Shown here one piece after another: positions 1 through 6,352 of a stretch of DNA of 26,113 bases. Origin of the DNA: JBDHTO01 sp039808665 (GTDB taxonomy: Bacteria; Pseudomonadota; Alphaproteobacteria; Paracaedibacterales; JAKBAR01); assembly GCA_039808665.1 (NCBI GenBank), contig JBDHTO010000006.1, forward strand, positions 1 through 26,113, given 5' to 3'. Position numbers and translations under genes: made by a program. How positions within the stretch are numbered: position 1 is the stretch's first letter; each line of letters opens with the position of its first letter. The notes beneath the pieces are model-generated. The model was given only the letters and a program-made list of their open reading frames with translations, was not told the DNA's origin and ran no database searches.

Positions 1-155
1 GTGGGCATACGTATGAGCATATCATGGCCCAGCTTATAGGTACAATTGTCATGACCTTGTTTTTCAACCTCGGTGATAGGCAAATGACTATACTCAGGGA
101 ACTGTTCCGCAATAAGTTTACGGGCAAGTGCGGGAGTGATATCAGTTGTAATCAT
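1..155 (-). CDS. APH-family (aminoglycoside/choline kinase-like) phosphotransferase, N-terminal part only
   Basis: Partial gene: 51 codons from an ATG at 153-155, running off the left edge of the window. An in-frame TAA lies ten codons upstream with no other start between, so this ATG is the likely start. The visible end reads GHDNCTYKLG followed by MLIRMP, which matches the N-terminal beta-hairpin of the APH phosphotransferase family (family pattern roughly G-x-D-N-x-T-[FY]-[RK]-L-G then a V/I-R-[LM]-P strand). Members phosphorylate aminoglycosides, macrolides or small alcohols using ATP. The catalytic loop lies outside the window, so substrate cannot be judged. It is the last visible gene of the long minus-strand run and follows the FosA-like gene after 59 bases. 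The ribosome site is weak. Confidence 0.75.
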   Translation of the reverse strand, partial: MITTDITPALARKLIAEQFPEYSHLPITEVEKQGHDNCTYKLGHDMLIRMP

Positions 156-214
156 ATGGTTTTTGCTGGAGTCTTTTTTCGTTATTTTTTAATAGATATC
201 GATACCTCTCCATC

Positions 215-649
215 CTACACAAACCACTCCACATTTTTCCAGTGACCCGGGTTTGATTTTTTAGCATGAATTCGATCCGCCCAATGACCCACATGAATTT
301 CAAGTTTGTGATCATCTGGATCCATAAAATAAAGGGATTTTCCAGGGGATGTGTTTTCCTTAAATATTGTTGCGCCGGATTTTATAATTTTTTCTGACAG
401 AGTCTCGAAATCTTTATCGTCAATGCTAAAGGCGATGTGCGTATTACAGGGTGACGGTTTTCTTTTTTGATGTCTGTCCAAGTCCAAGGAAAGCCATAAA
501 CATCCCGGATCATGGGGATCCCCTGCAAGGAAATAAGCGCTCCCCTCTGATTTACAAAGGGGTGTAAAGCTAAGAATATTTTTATAGAAACTAAATGATT
601 TCTCTATATCCCGGACAGATAGGTTGATGTGATTGATGCCTCTGATCAT
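215..649 (-). CDS. VOC-superfamily metalloprotein, FosA/FosB-like (fosfomycin thiol transferase family)
   Basis: 144 residues, the usual size for single-polypeptide Fos enzymes, which open the fosfomycin epoxide with glutathione or another thiol using a divalent metal. The three expected metal ligands are in place: His7 (GINHINLSV), His71 (THIAF) and Glu117 (LEIHVG). The segment around residues 95-112 (FKENTSPGKSLYFMDPD) follows the FosA phosphonate/potassium-binding loop, and YFMDPDDHKLEIHVG is the typical C-terminal strand. Position 9, a catalytic Thr in FosA and Cys in FosB, is Asn here, so real fosfomycin activity is uncertain and another thiol-transfer or lyase role is possible. It overlaps the upstream acetyltransferase by ATGA at 646-649, implying translational coupling. 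Confidence 0.82.
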   Translation of the reverse strand: MIRGINHINLSVRDIEKSFSFYKNILSFTPLCKSEGSAYFLAGDPHDPGCLWLSLDLDRHQKRKPSPCNTHIAFSIDDKDFETLSEKIIKSGATIFKENTSPGKSLYFMDPDDHKLEIHVGHWADRIHAKKSNPGHWKNVEWFV

Positions 650-1128
650 GATGCTACTTTCAGTTTTTTAATCATCAAAGAACTCACTTTTCCAACGAAG
701 GCTCCCTCTGTGGGGGAGTATTTGCCAACTTTTTCGAAGCCGGCCTTCTCATAAACATGTTTTGCACGCGGATTATTTTCATCGGGGTCGATGCAAAATG
801 TATCGGCCAAAGGATCGATATGGTTTTGATAAAAATCCATGAATGCACAAAGTGTTTTTGAACCAAGACCCTTACCGAGAAAGTCCCTATTTCCGATAGC
901 AAAGTCGAGGGAGATGGTATGACCGGATGGGGATAAATATTCCCTATAAATATCCGGCAAATCTTGTTCCGATTTCAGGATATCCGAAAGGATAAAGGCA
1001 TAAGGGATGTTATCATTTAACCCAATCCAGTAGTGCGTAGTACCTTCAAAATAGTGTTGTTTTTGACCATGGATGAAATTCAAAATGTCGTCTTTATGGT
1101 CTTGGGTATTATCCCAAAACTCCATCAT
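646..1128 (-). CDS. AAC(6')-like GNAT acetyltransferase, open frame downstream of an in-frame TGA
   Basis: 160 codons from an ATG-ATG pair at 1123-1128. The protein has the GNAT fold: acetyl-CoA loop LGKGLGSKT, followed by the strand with DPDENNPRA and the VYEKAGFEKVG helix-strand typical of aminoglycoside 6'-N-acetyltransferase-like proteins. The beginning MMEFWDN corresponds to an internal segment of that family, not to a normal N-terminus. The expected first strand and helix are encoded in the same frame upstream (1129-1200) but are separated by a TGA at 1144-1146. As read, the protein lacks about 24 residues, including beta strand 1, so it is probably inactive unless the TGA is read through. 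Aminoglycoside acetylation is a family inference. It overlaps the FosA-like gene by four bases. Confidence 0.75.
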   Translation of the reverse strand: MMEFWDNTQDHKDDILNFIHGQKQHYFEGTTHYWIGLNDNIPYAFILSDILKSEQDLPDIYREYLSPSGHTISLDFAIGNRDFLGKGLGSKTLCAFMDFYQNHIDPLADTFCIDPDENNPRAKHVYEKAGFEKVGKYSPTEGAFVGKVSSLMIKKLKVAS

Positions 1129-1200
1129 ATGGGGTTCAGCAAGTCAATGAAAAATGAGGTCAATGTGAGAAGGTGATGCTTTTTCAAAGGAGATTTTCAT
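1129..1200 (-). pseudogene. N-terminal segment of the AAC(6')-like gene, interrupted by TGA at codon 19
   Basis: In frame with the downstream acetyltransferase: an ATG at 1198-1200, 17 sense codons ending HIDLIFH, a TGA at 1144-1146, then LAEPH leading directly into MMEFWDN. Homologous acetyltransferases have Trp-Leu followed by x-x-P-H-V at this place, so TGA replaces an expected TGG Trp codon by a single base change. The ATG lies 15 bases after the stop of the phosphatase gene, with a GAAAGGG element upstream. The full gene would be 646-1200, 184 codons plus stop. Nonsense mutation is the simplest reading; readthrough or a sequencing error are alternatives. Confidence 0.72.
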
Positions 1201-1215
1201 GGTTTTTATGCCCTT

Positions 1216-1773
1216 TCAAAGAGAAGAAGTTATCCATGTGTCGTTAGATTTCTCAGGAGGCTGGTGATAAATGGGAGTACAGTTTCCTATATCCACAAAG
1301 GGGAGTTTTAAAATGTCTTGGATCACCCAGTAAACACCGCCGTGGGCGACAATACAAAGAGGTGTGGGAAGTTGAAGAGCACTGATTAACCCTTGAGTCA
1401 CCCGTTGTTTAAATTGGAGATAAGTCTCTCCACCTTCGATTTTTTCACCCGCTCTCCATTTTTGGATAAAGGAACCATCGTCTTTTTTCTGTCCTTCTAT
1501 GACTCCCCAACAGGCTTCTTTGAAATTGTCCATGACGGTGATGGTTTTGCTTTCAAAAAGAATGCGCGCCGTTTCATGTGCTCTGAAAAGGGGGCTGCTG
1601 ACAATGGATTGAAAGGGAATATTCCCTAAATCTTTTTTCGCACAATGGGCCTGATAAATACCGTGGTTATTTAAGGAAATGTTTTGTGATCCCATATACA
1701 TTTTTTTCGCATTCCAATCGGTTTCACCGTGGCGAATAAAATAAAAGGGTGTGGGTGGAATCGAATTCATCAT
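1216..1773 (-). CDS. Histidine phosphatase family protein (phosphoglycerate mutase-like)
   Basis: 185 residues. The phospho-accepting motif is FIRHGETDW with His15 flanked by Arg14; Arg64 in SPLFRAHETA, Glu86 in EACWGVIEG and His144 in IVAHGGV complete the catalytic pocket of the branch-1 histidine phosphatases. Members remove phosphate from sugars, nucleotides or cobalamin precursors, or act as cofactor-dependent mutases; the sequence alone does not fix the substrate. The protein has no signal peptide and should be cytoplasmic. It starts seven bases after the P-loop gene, with an ATG-ATG start and a poor ribosome site, and so probably depends on coupled translation. Confidence 0.88.
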   Translation of the reverse strand: MMNSIPPTPFYFIRHGETDWNAKKMYMGSQNISLNNHGIYQAHCAKKDLGNIPFQSIVSSPLFRAHETARILFESKTITVMDNFKEACWGVIEGQKKDDGSFIQKWRAGEKIEGGETYLQFKQRVTQGLISALQLPTPLCIVAHGGVYWVIQDILKLPFVDIGNCTPIYHQPPEKSNDTWITSSL

Positions 1774-1780
1774 GTGCTTT

Positions 1781-2305
1781 TCAGTACGTATTTTTCAGTT
1801 CATTTTTTAATTTCTTAAGATCATTATCGTTTCTGATTTCTTTAAAAACGGTATGGGGATAGCGGTTTTTTAAAGCGGTGATTCGCTCGGCAACACGCCT
1901 TTCAAAGTTCCACATATATTTTATAAGAGGCCATCGAATCACCTCAGAACATCCGGGAGCCCTGTCATGGATATGGGTATTGGGCCTTAGGAATCTTTTT
2001 AAGATACGCCACAAGCAAAGCATTTTTGAAAAATTAAAATAAAGGATAAGGTCAGCCTTTTCCCACCGCATTTCAAGGGATCGGATGCTATTTCCATCAA
2101 CAATCCAATGGTCGCTATCTACGATATTTTGTTGAATGTTTAAAAATTCGTCATAGTCCCTCTCAACCCAATTTTCTGTATAGAAATGTTTATCCAGGTG
2201 ATGAAGGGGTAGATTTAAAACGTCGGACAGCCATACCGAGAACGTAGATTTACCACTTCCGGGTTGTCCAAAAATCATAATACGTTTGAAATGTGATGTT
2301 TTCAT
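1781..2305 (-). CDS. FlaR-like P-loop NTPase (topology modulation/adenylate-kinase-like)
   Basis: 174 residues with a Walker A motif at residues 13-21 (GQPGSGKST) close to the N-terminus. This is followed by the LPLHHLDKHFYTENW segment and a WIVDGN strand that characterise the 'DNA topology modulation protein' FlaR family, a branch of small adenylate-kinase-like NTPases. The Arg-rich stretch around residues 118-150 resembles the lid and Arg fingers of nucleotide kinases. True function in this family is poorly known; a nucleotide or small-molecule kinase role is likelier than a topoisomerase-related one. An AAGGAC element precedes the ATG. Gaps to neighbours are 18 bases upstream and seven downstream, consistent with one transcript. 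Confidence 0.82.
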   Translation of the reverse strand: MKTSHFKRIMIFGQPGSGKSTFSVWLSDVLNLPLHHLDKHFYTENWVERDYDEFLNIQQNIVDSDHWIVDGNSIRSLEMRWEKADLILYFNFSKMLCLWRILKRFLRPNTHIHDRAPGCSEVIRWPLIKYMWNFERRVAERITALKNRYPHTVFKEIRNDNDLKKLKNELKNTY

Positions 2306-2323
2306 GGGGCTAATGTCCTTTTG

Positions 2324-2800
2324 TCATCCCTTTTTTAAATGCAAAGTCATGCCTTCGTGACTTGCTTGAAATCCAAGTTTTTCATAAAAAAATTGCGCCC
2401 TTTGTCGTTGTTTATTGGTCATCAATTGAACGATGGATGCGCCGTGTCCCATTCCATAAAGAATGGCTTGATGAAACATCCAGCTTCCAATATTTTGCCC
2501 TCTATATTTTTTGGCGACTCTGACAGCGTCAATATGCATGCGTGTACTTCCGATAAATGTGAGAGAATGTCTTATGTACAGATGGCATGTGCCAACAATT
2601 TCTTCATTATTTTCATCTTGGACAATCATCAAATATTGATGGGGATCGGCGTCAATTTTATGAAAGGCTTCGACGTATTTTTCATTAAGCAATGATGACT
2701 GAGATTCCCGCATTTGACCCAATTCATCTTCGCATAGCAACGCGACGATTTTTGGAAGGTCGCTTAATGTTGCCTTTCTGTAAGTGAGGTTTTTGTTCAT
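2324..2800 (-). CDS. GNAT family N-acetyltransferase
   Basis: 158 residues. The N-terminus TYRKATLSDLPKIVALL is the usual GNAT strand 1/helix 1. The acetyl-CoA-binding motif A is VAKKYRGQNIGSWMF, with Asn in place of the first loop Gly of the usual Q/R-x-x-G-x-G/A pattern. FFYEKLGFQASHEGMTL is motif B. The acceptor is unknown; small metabolites or antibiotics are typical for this subgroup. The start ATG overlaps the stop of the upstream HEPN-like gene (ATGA at 2797-2800), so the two are probably translated together. Confidence 0.9.
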   Translation of the reverse strand: MNKNLTYRKATLSDLPKIVALLCEDELGQMRESQSSLLNEKYVEAFHKIDADPHQYLMIVQDENNEEIVGTCHLYIRHSLTFIGSTRMHIDAVRVAKKYRGQNIGSWMFHQAILYGMGHGASIVQLMTNKQRQRAQFFYEKLGFQASHEGMTLHLKKG

Positions 2801-3720
2801 ATTATTTCAGTAATATCCAATTCAAAATCTCTTTTAAAAAAATTCACCAAATACTGTATATACTGATCCAGATCTTTTATTGTATCTGGTACCACCAGGG
2901 CGTGTACGGAACTGTGTCTTATTTCTGCGGCATTTTTAAAAAACGTATTAACTTCCTCGGATTCGCAATACTTTTCATATTGATTTAGATTTATCTTTGT
3001 ATTGGTATTTAAATTAAATTTACTTTTTATTAAAGCCTCAAAAACGCTCCGCAATTGAATAGAAGCATCAATTCTCAGGTCATGATTTTTAAAATAAATA
3101 CTCTTCCATAAATTTGATAGGATGTAAAAAGGGTGTATACTGTACTTGCAATCTTTCTTGCTGAGGATAAAATTAAAATTTTCAACTGCTTGTTTTGCAA
3201 TCTCTAAGGCACAGGGGGGGTGATGTGGTTCCTGTCGTAATATTGCCTTGCAGGCTATTTTATATGCTTCGCTGGAAAAAGAGGCCTCGCTATGGATATA
3301 CTCTTCAAGCGGCAAAAAAACTTTATCGACTGTATTGGGGATTATAAATTGATCAATATCGTTGCAAACTAAACTTCTTTTGATTGCAGTTGAGAAGGAT
3401 ATGTTAGGTTGTTTTTTTCTTTGCTCAATGTAAATAAGAGCATTAATTGCATTGATGACTTCTTTTTGTAGATTGATCGCTATACTATCTCGAGCTTGTT
3501 TAAAATCATCGAGGGTTTTACAATTTAAAATTGGGGCTAGATACCTCAATTTGCAATGTGAAAAATCAATAAAATAATAAAAATTATTAAAAAATGATAT
3601 TTTAATATCATGATTTAATTCGCATTCATACATGAGCTTATGACGCTCCTGAGATGGATCGCAAAGTATATTGCGTAAGTCAAAAAAAGCTATTAACCCA
3701 TTGATAGAAAAATAACTCAC
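2797..3720 (-). CDS. Hypothetical protein with a C-terminal HEPN-like RX4H motif
   Basis: 307 residues, not recognised by family. The start is GTG, backed by a perfect AGGAGG five bases upstream. The last third (about 215-290) is helical and contains LRSVFEALIKSKF followed by EIRHSSVHAL, in which Arg268 and His273 form an R-x4-H pattern, the active-site signature of HEPN ribonucleases, in the position typical of Apea-like HEPN domains. The first 200 residues show no motif I recognise. The coding sequence is visibly richer in A/T, with many Lys, Asn, Ile and Phe, than its neighbours, hinting at separate origin. There is no signal peptide or membrane span. HEPN assignment rests on one short motif and is tentative; an RNase or defence role is inference only. 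Confidence 0.8.
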   Translation of the reverse strand: MSYFSINGLIAFFDLRNILCDPSQERHKLMYECELNHDIKISFFNNFYYFIDFSHCKLRYLAPILNCKTLDDFKQARDSIAINLQKEVINAINALIYIEQRKKQPNISFSTAIKRSLVCNDIDQFIIPNTVDKVFLPLEEYIHSEASFSSEAYKIACKAILRQEPHHPPCALEIAKQAVENFNFILSKKDCKYSIHPFYILSNLWKSIYFKNHDLRIDASIQLRSVFEALIKSKFNLNTNTKINLNQYEKYCESEEVNTFFKNAAEIRHSSVHALVVPDTIKDLDQYIQYLVNFFKRDFELDITEII

Positions 3721-3755
3721 TCTACCCTCCTTACTTAGTCAAAATCATAAGACGT

Positions 3756-4340
3756 TCATAATGTACTTTTCAATTTCTCAACAAAGCGCTGCATATGGGG
3801 ATCCGATTGATGATAGGGAATCTCATCGAAACTGAACCATTGAATTTCTTTAAATTCCTCTTTGTCATAATCATAAAAATCGGTGGAATCTCCTTTTAAA
3901 AGGTACCACAAACTCACATCCGTATGCCCTGCGGTCAATCCCACAGTGGTTGTGGAAGTAAGAAAAAGAGGCGAATCCATCAAAAATTCTGCGTGTATGT
4001 TGAGTTCTTCAAAACATTCCCGTGTGACGGTTTCTTTGGGGTGTTCATCGACCTCTACGTGACCGCCCGAAGGGAGCCAAAGATTGGCTTTGATATGATC
4101 CACAAGGAGGATTTTTTGATGCTTTTCATCAAAGAGAACAAAGTAAGACACAAGGTGTTTATTGGGAATATCCGGTTTTTGAATACGAAAAATGGGTGCA
4201 TTACTTTGAATCCAGGAAAGTGTTTCTTGGATATGTTTTTCCTCAAGCGCATCATGAGGAGTCATGTTTGAAAGAAGAGAAAATATCTGAGAACGCATTG
4301 ATTGATGGGGAGGTGAAATTTTTGTAGTGGTCTTCATCAT
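3756..4340 (-). CDS. NUDIX hydrolase
   Basis: 194 residues. The Nudix box lies at about residues 93-115: G-x5-E-x7-R-E-x2-E-E-L, read as GGHVEVDEHPKE then RECFEEL, with Asn at the usual Gly after EE-L. This is the Mg-binding catalytic helix that cleaves nucleoside diphosphates linked to another moiety. A helical extension of about 60 residues precedes the domain, a layout common in house-cleaning NUDIX proteins of unknown substrate. The ATG-ATG start has GAGG nine bases upstream. It follows the cupin gene after four bases and precedes the HEPN-like gene by 35. Confidence 0.9.
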   Translation of the reverse strand: MMKTTTKISPPHQSMRSQIFSLLSNMTPHDALEEKHIQETLSWIQSNAPIFRIQKPDIPNKHLVSYFVLFDEKHQKILLVDHIKANLWLPSGGHVEVDEHPKETVTRECFEELNIHAEFLMDSPLFLTSTTTVGLTAGHTDVSLWYLLKGDSTDFYDYDKEEFKEIQWFSFDEIPYHQSDPHMQRFVEKLKSTL

Positions 4341-4344
4341 TATT

Positions 4345-4698
4345 TTATTCCTCTAAGTCAATACGATCATCGTGAGAATGAGGGCAAGAAATTACAAGAA
4401 ATCTCACATGCTCATTTGAATCGTTGAATACTTGATGAATGACTCTGGGTGCAATCGTAATCCCCTGATTTTTTTGAAGTTGATAAACAGTGTCATTGAG
4501 CTTGATGGAAAGAGTTCCATCCAAAATATAAAAAAATTGTTCTGTGAGGTTATGGATATGCTTTTTTTCAGAAGTTCCGGGGGGCATGGTTTCTTCAATA
4601 ACTGTAAAAAATCCTTCTCTTTTTAGCCACCACCCATGACAATTTTCTCCCCATGTAAAGCGAGAAGACGTTTCCTTTGAAATAACAGGAATAGACAT
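4345..4698 (-). CDS. Cupin domain protein
   Basis: Small single-domain cupin, 117 residues from the chosen ATG. The two cupin motifs are visible: a PPGTSEKKHIHNLTEQFFYILDG stretch supplies two His and a Glu as metal ligands, and the IAPRVIHQVFNDS stretch supplies the last His. Members range from isomerases and dioxygenases to non-catalytic binding proteins. The frame can be extended to a GTG at 4713, but the sequence over that GTG reads GTGGAG nine bases before the ATG at 4698 and looks like the ribosome site, so the ATG is preferred. It is the first gene of the minus-strand run and is divergent from the metal ABC genes. Confidence 0.85.
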   Translation of the reverse strand: MSIPVISKETSSRFTWGENCHGWWLKREGFFTVIEETMPPGTSEKKHIHNLTEQFFYILDGTLSIKLNDTVYQLQKNQGITIAPRVIHQVFNDSNEHVRFLVISCPHSHDDRIDLEE

Positions 4699-4756
4699 TT
4701 TATTAAACTCCACAGGAAATCAGCCGCCTTAGCTGGGGTCTATTAACAAGACAACC

Positions 4757-4787
4757 TTGACAGTCTTATGATTAAATCATACCTAAT
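4757..4787 (+). promoter_or_regulatory. Putative promoter with perfect 15-bp palindromic operator upstream of the metal ABC genes
   Basis: A consensus -35 box TTGACA lies at 4757-4762. Immediately after it is the perfect palindrome TATGATT-A-AATCATA (4767-4781), which fills the spacer region where a repressor would block RNA polymerase. The -10 element is not clear (TACCTAAT lies at the right distance but matches poorly). Because the genes behind it encode a zinc/manganese-type transporter, a Zur, Fur or Mur-like metalloregulator is a natural guess, but the sequence is not a textbook box for any of them. Confidence 0.5.
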
Positions 4788-4817
4788 GAATAGAGAAAAA
4801 TTCTTTGATACACAACG

Positions 4818-5504
4818 TTGTCCTTTTCTATAGAAATTAAAAATGTTTTTGCCGGTTATGGGCGTCACAGTGTGCTTGACGATGTGTCATTGACCATGCG
4901 TCCGGGGGATTTTTTGGCAATTACAGGACCCAATGGTGGAGGGAAAAGCACCTTTATCAAACTTGTTTGTGGTCTTATCCAGCCAACGTCAGGATATGTT
5001 GAAAAACAAGGGTTGGCGCAGCATGATGTTGCCTATCTTCCTCAACATAATACACTTGATAATTACTTTCCCATTACCGTAAAAGATGTTGTGAGCATGG
5101 GTCTGTATCATAAAGTAGGACCGTGGAGAAAATACACATCCGAAGATCATCAAAAAATTTTTGAATGTATCGAAAAAGTAGGATTGCTAGATTTTGCAGA
5201 TCAGCAAATTGCAACCCTTTCAGGGGGGCAATTTCAAAGGATGCTTTTTGCCCGACTGATGATTCAGGATGCAAAAGTTCTTTTTTTGGATGAGCCTTTT
5301 TCAGCCATTGATGATGTGACAAGTGAACTTTTTATCGAGCTTTTAAAAGACTGGAATCGGCAAGGTAAAACGATTGCGGTGATTCTTCATGATGTGCATA
5401 TGTTGAGTGCGCATTTTGATCATGTCATTTATATCAAAAAACATTTGAAAAATATGAAAATAAGCGATGCTTTTTCTCCTCACAAACTCAAAGGTAATTC
5501 GTGA
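4818..5504 (+). CDS. Metal ABC transporter ATP-binding protein (ZnuC/MntB-like)
   Basis: 228 residues. Walker A is GPNGGGKST at 37-45, the Q-loop Gln76 lies in YLPQHNTLD, the signature is LSGGQFQRM at 134-142 and Walker B is VLFLDEP at 154-160, followed by the switch His in VILHDVH. The sequence type is that of zinc/manganese importers of the ZnuC/MntB group, energising the permease encoded next. An in-frame TGA lies four codons upstream and the first ATG falls well inside the domain, so translation most likely begins at the TTG at 4818; no good ribosome site is seen. Metal specificity cannot be read from the sequence, and no periplasmic binding protein gene is adjacent. Confidence 0.9.
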   Translation: MSFSIEIKNVFAGYGRHSVLDDVSLTMRPGDFLAITGPNGGGKSTFIKLVCGLIQPTSGYVEKQGLAQHDVAYLPQHNTLDNYFPITVKDVVSMGLYHKVGPWRKYTSEDHQKIFECIEKVGLLDFADQQIATLSGGQFQRMLFARLMIQDAKVLFLDEPFSAIDDVTSELFIELLKDWNRQGKTIAVILHDVHMLSAHFDHVIYIKKHLKNMKISDAFSPHKLKGNS

Positions 5505-6352
5505 TGATAGAAAGTTTTTCTAAGATTTTTTTGAGTCCATTTTATGAGTACGATTTTATGCGTCATGCTCTTTTGGCGTGCGTTGCCACATCTGTGACAA
5601 GTGGGATTTTGGGCGTTATCTTAGTACTGCGTCGCCTTAGTCTTGTTGGTGATGCTCTTTCTCATGGGATTCTTCCAGGAATTGCGATTGCCTATTTGAG
5701 TGCGGGTTTTTCTTTTTCTCTCATGAGTGTAGGTGGCCTTATTGCAGGTGTTTTGATCGCTGTTTTGGCCAGTTATTTCTCTAAACATACAAAGCTTAGG
5801 GAAGATGCAACACTTAGTGGTTTTTATCTTTTTTCACTTGCTCTTGGCGTTCTTTTGCTTTCATTGAGTTCAGGTGGAATGAAGGTGAGCCATCTTCTTT
5901 TTGGTAACGTCCTTGCCATTACAACGGATGCACTTTTCCTCATTTTTGGAATTTCCTTTTTAACGATTACCCTTTTTCTTGTTTTTTCCAGGATGATGAT
6001 TTTTTCTTATTTCGATGAAATTTTTATGGCGCTGACCGGGGTCAAAACAAGAGCATTAAACATGATGTTTTTAATTCTTGTCGTGCTGAATCTGGTCGCT
6101 TCATCACAAACTCTTGGCACACTTATGGCTCTTGGGATGATGATGCTTCCAGCAATTGCAGCAAATCTCATGGTGAGGCATATGTGGTCCCTATTTATTC
6201 TGAGTGGTGTTATTTCCATAACCTGTAGTTATTTTGGCCTTGTTCTTTCTTTTGCACTCAACATGCCAACGGGTCCTTTTATCGTTCTTCTTGCAGGAGT
6301 TTTTTATTTTATAGGACTTGGTTTTTATATGCTAAGAGAGCGAACATGCTAA
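5504..6352 (+). CDS. Metal ABC transporter permease (ZnuB/MntC-like, ABC-3 family)
   Basis: About 282 residues with roughly eight hydrophobic segments. The conserved motif RRLSLVGDALSHGILPGIA after the second segment is diagnostic of ABC-3 family permeases for zinc or manganese import. ATG 5504 overlaps the ATPase stop (TGATG) and has AAGG nine bases upstream; a GTG one codon earlier (5501) is an alternative start. It forms the inner-membrane channel with the preceding ATPase. Its 3' end overlaps rsmE by seven bases, so the metal transporter genes lead directly into the rRNA methyltransferase and ccm string. Confidence 0.9.
   Translation: MIESFSKIFLSPFYEYDFMRHALLACVATSVTSGILGVILVLRRLSLVGDALSHGILPGIAIAYLSAGFSFSLMSVGGLIAGVLIAVLASYFSKHTKLREDATLSGFYLFSLALGVLLLSLSSGGMKVSHLLFGNVLAITTDALFLIFGISFLTITLFLVFSRMMIFSYFDEIFMALTGVKTRALNMMFLILVVLNLVASSQTLGTLMALGMMMLPAIAANLMVRHMWSLFILSGVISITCSYFGLVLSFALNMPTGPFIVLLAGVFYFIGLGFYMLRERTC

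Noticed and set aside
24..245. 73-codon plus-strand frame at the left edge
   Set aside because: It lies opposite the APH-like start and the FosA-like 3' end, both of which have clear homology on the minus strand.
1129..1200. Possible use of TGA as a Trp codon (changed genetic code)
   Set aside because: TGA terminates many complete genes here, including several in ATGA overlaps, and Trp is encoded by TGG throughout. A single TGA cannot support recoding.
4786..4833. 15-codon frame overlapping the TTG start of the metal ATPase, as a leader peptide
   Set aside because: No ribosome site, no recognisable residue bias and no attenuator hairpin; it is mentioned only as a test in the transporter finding.
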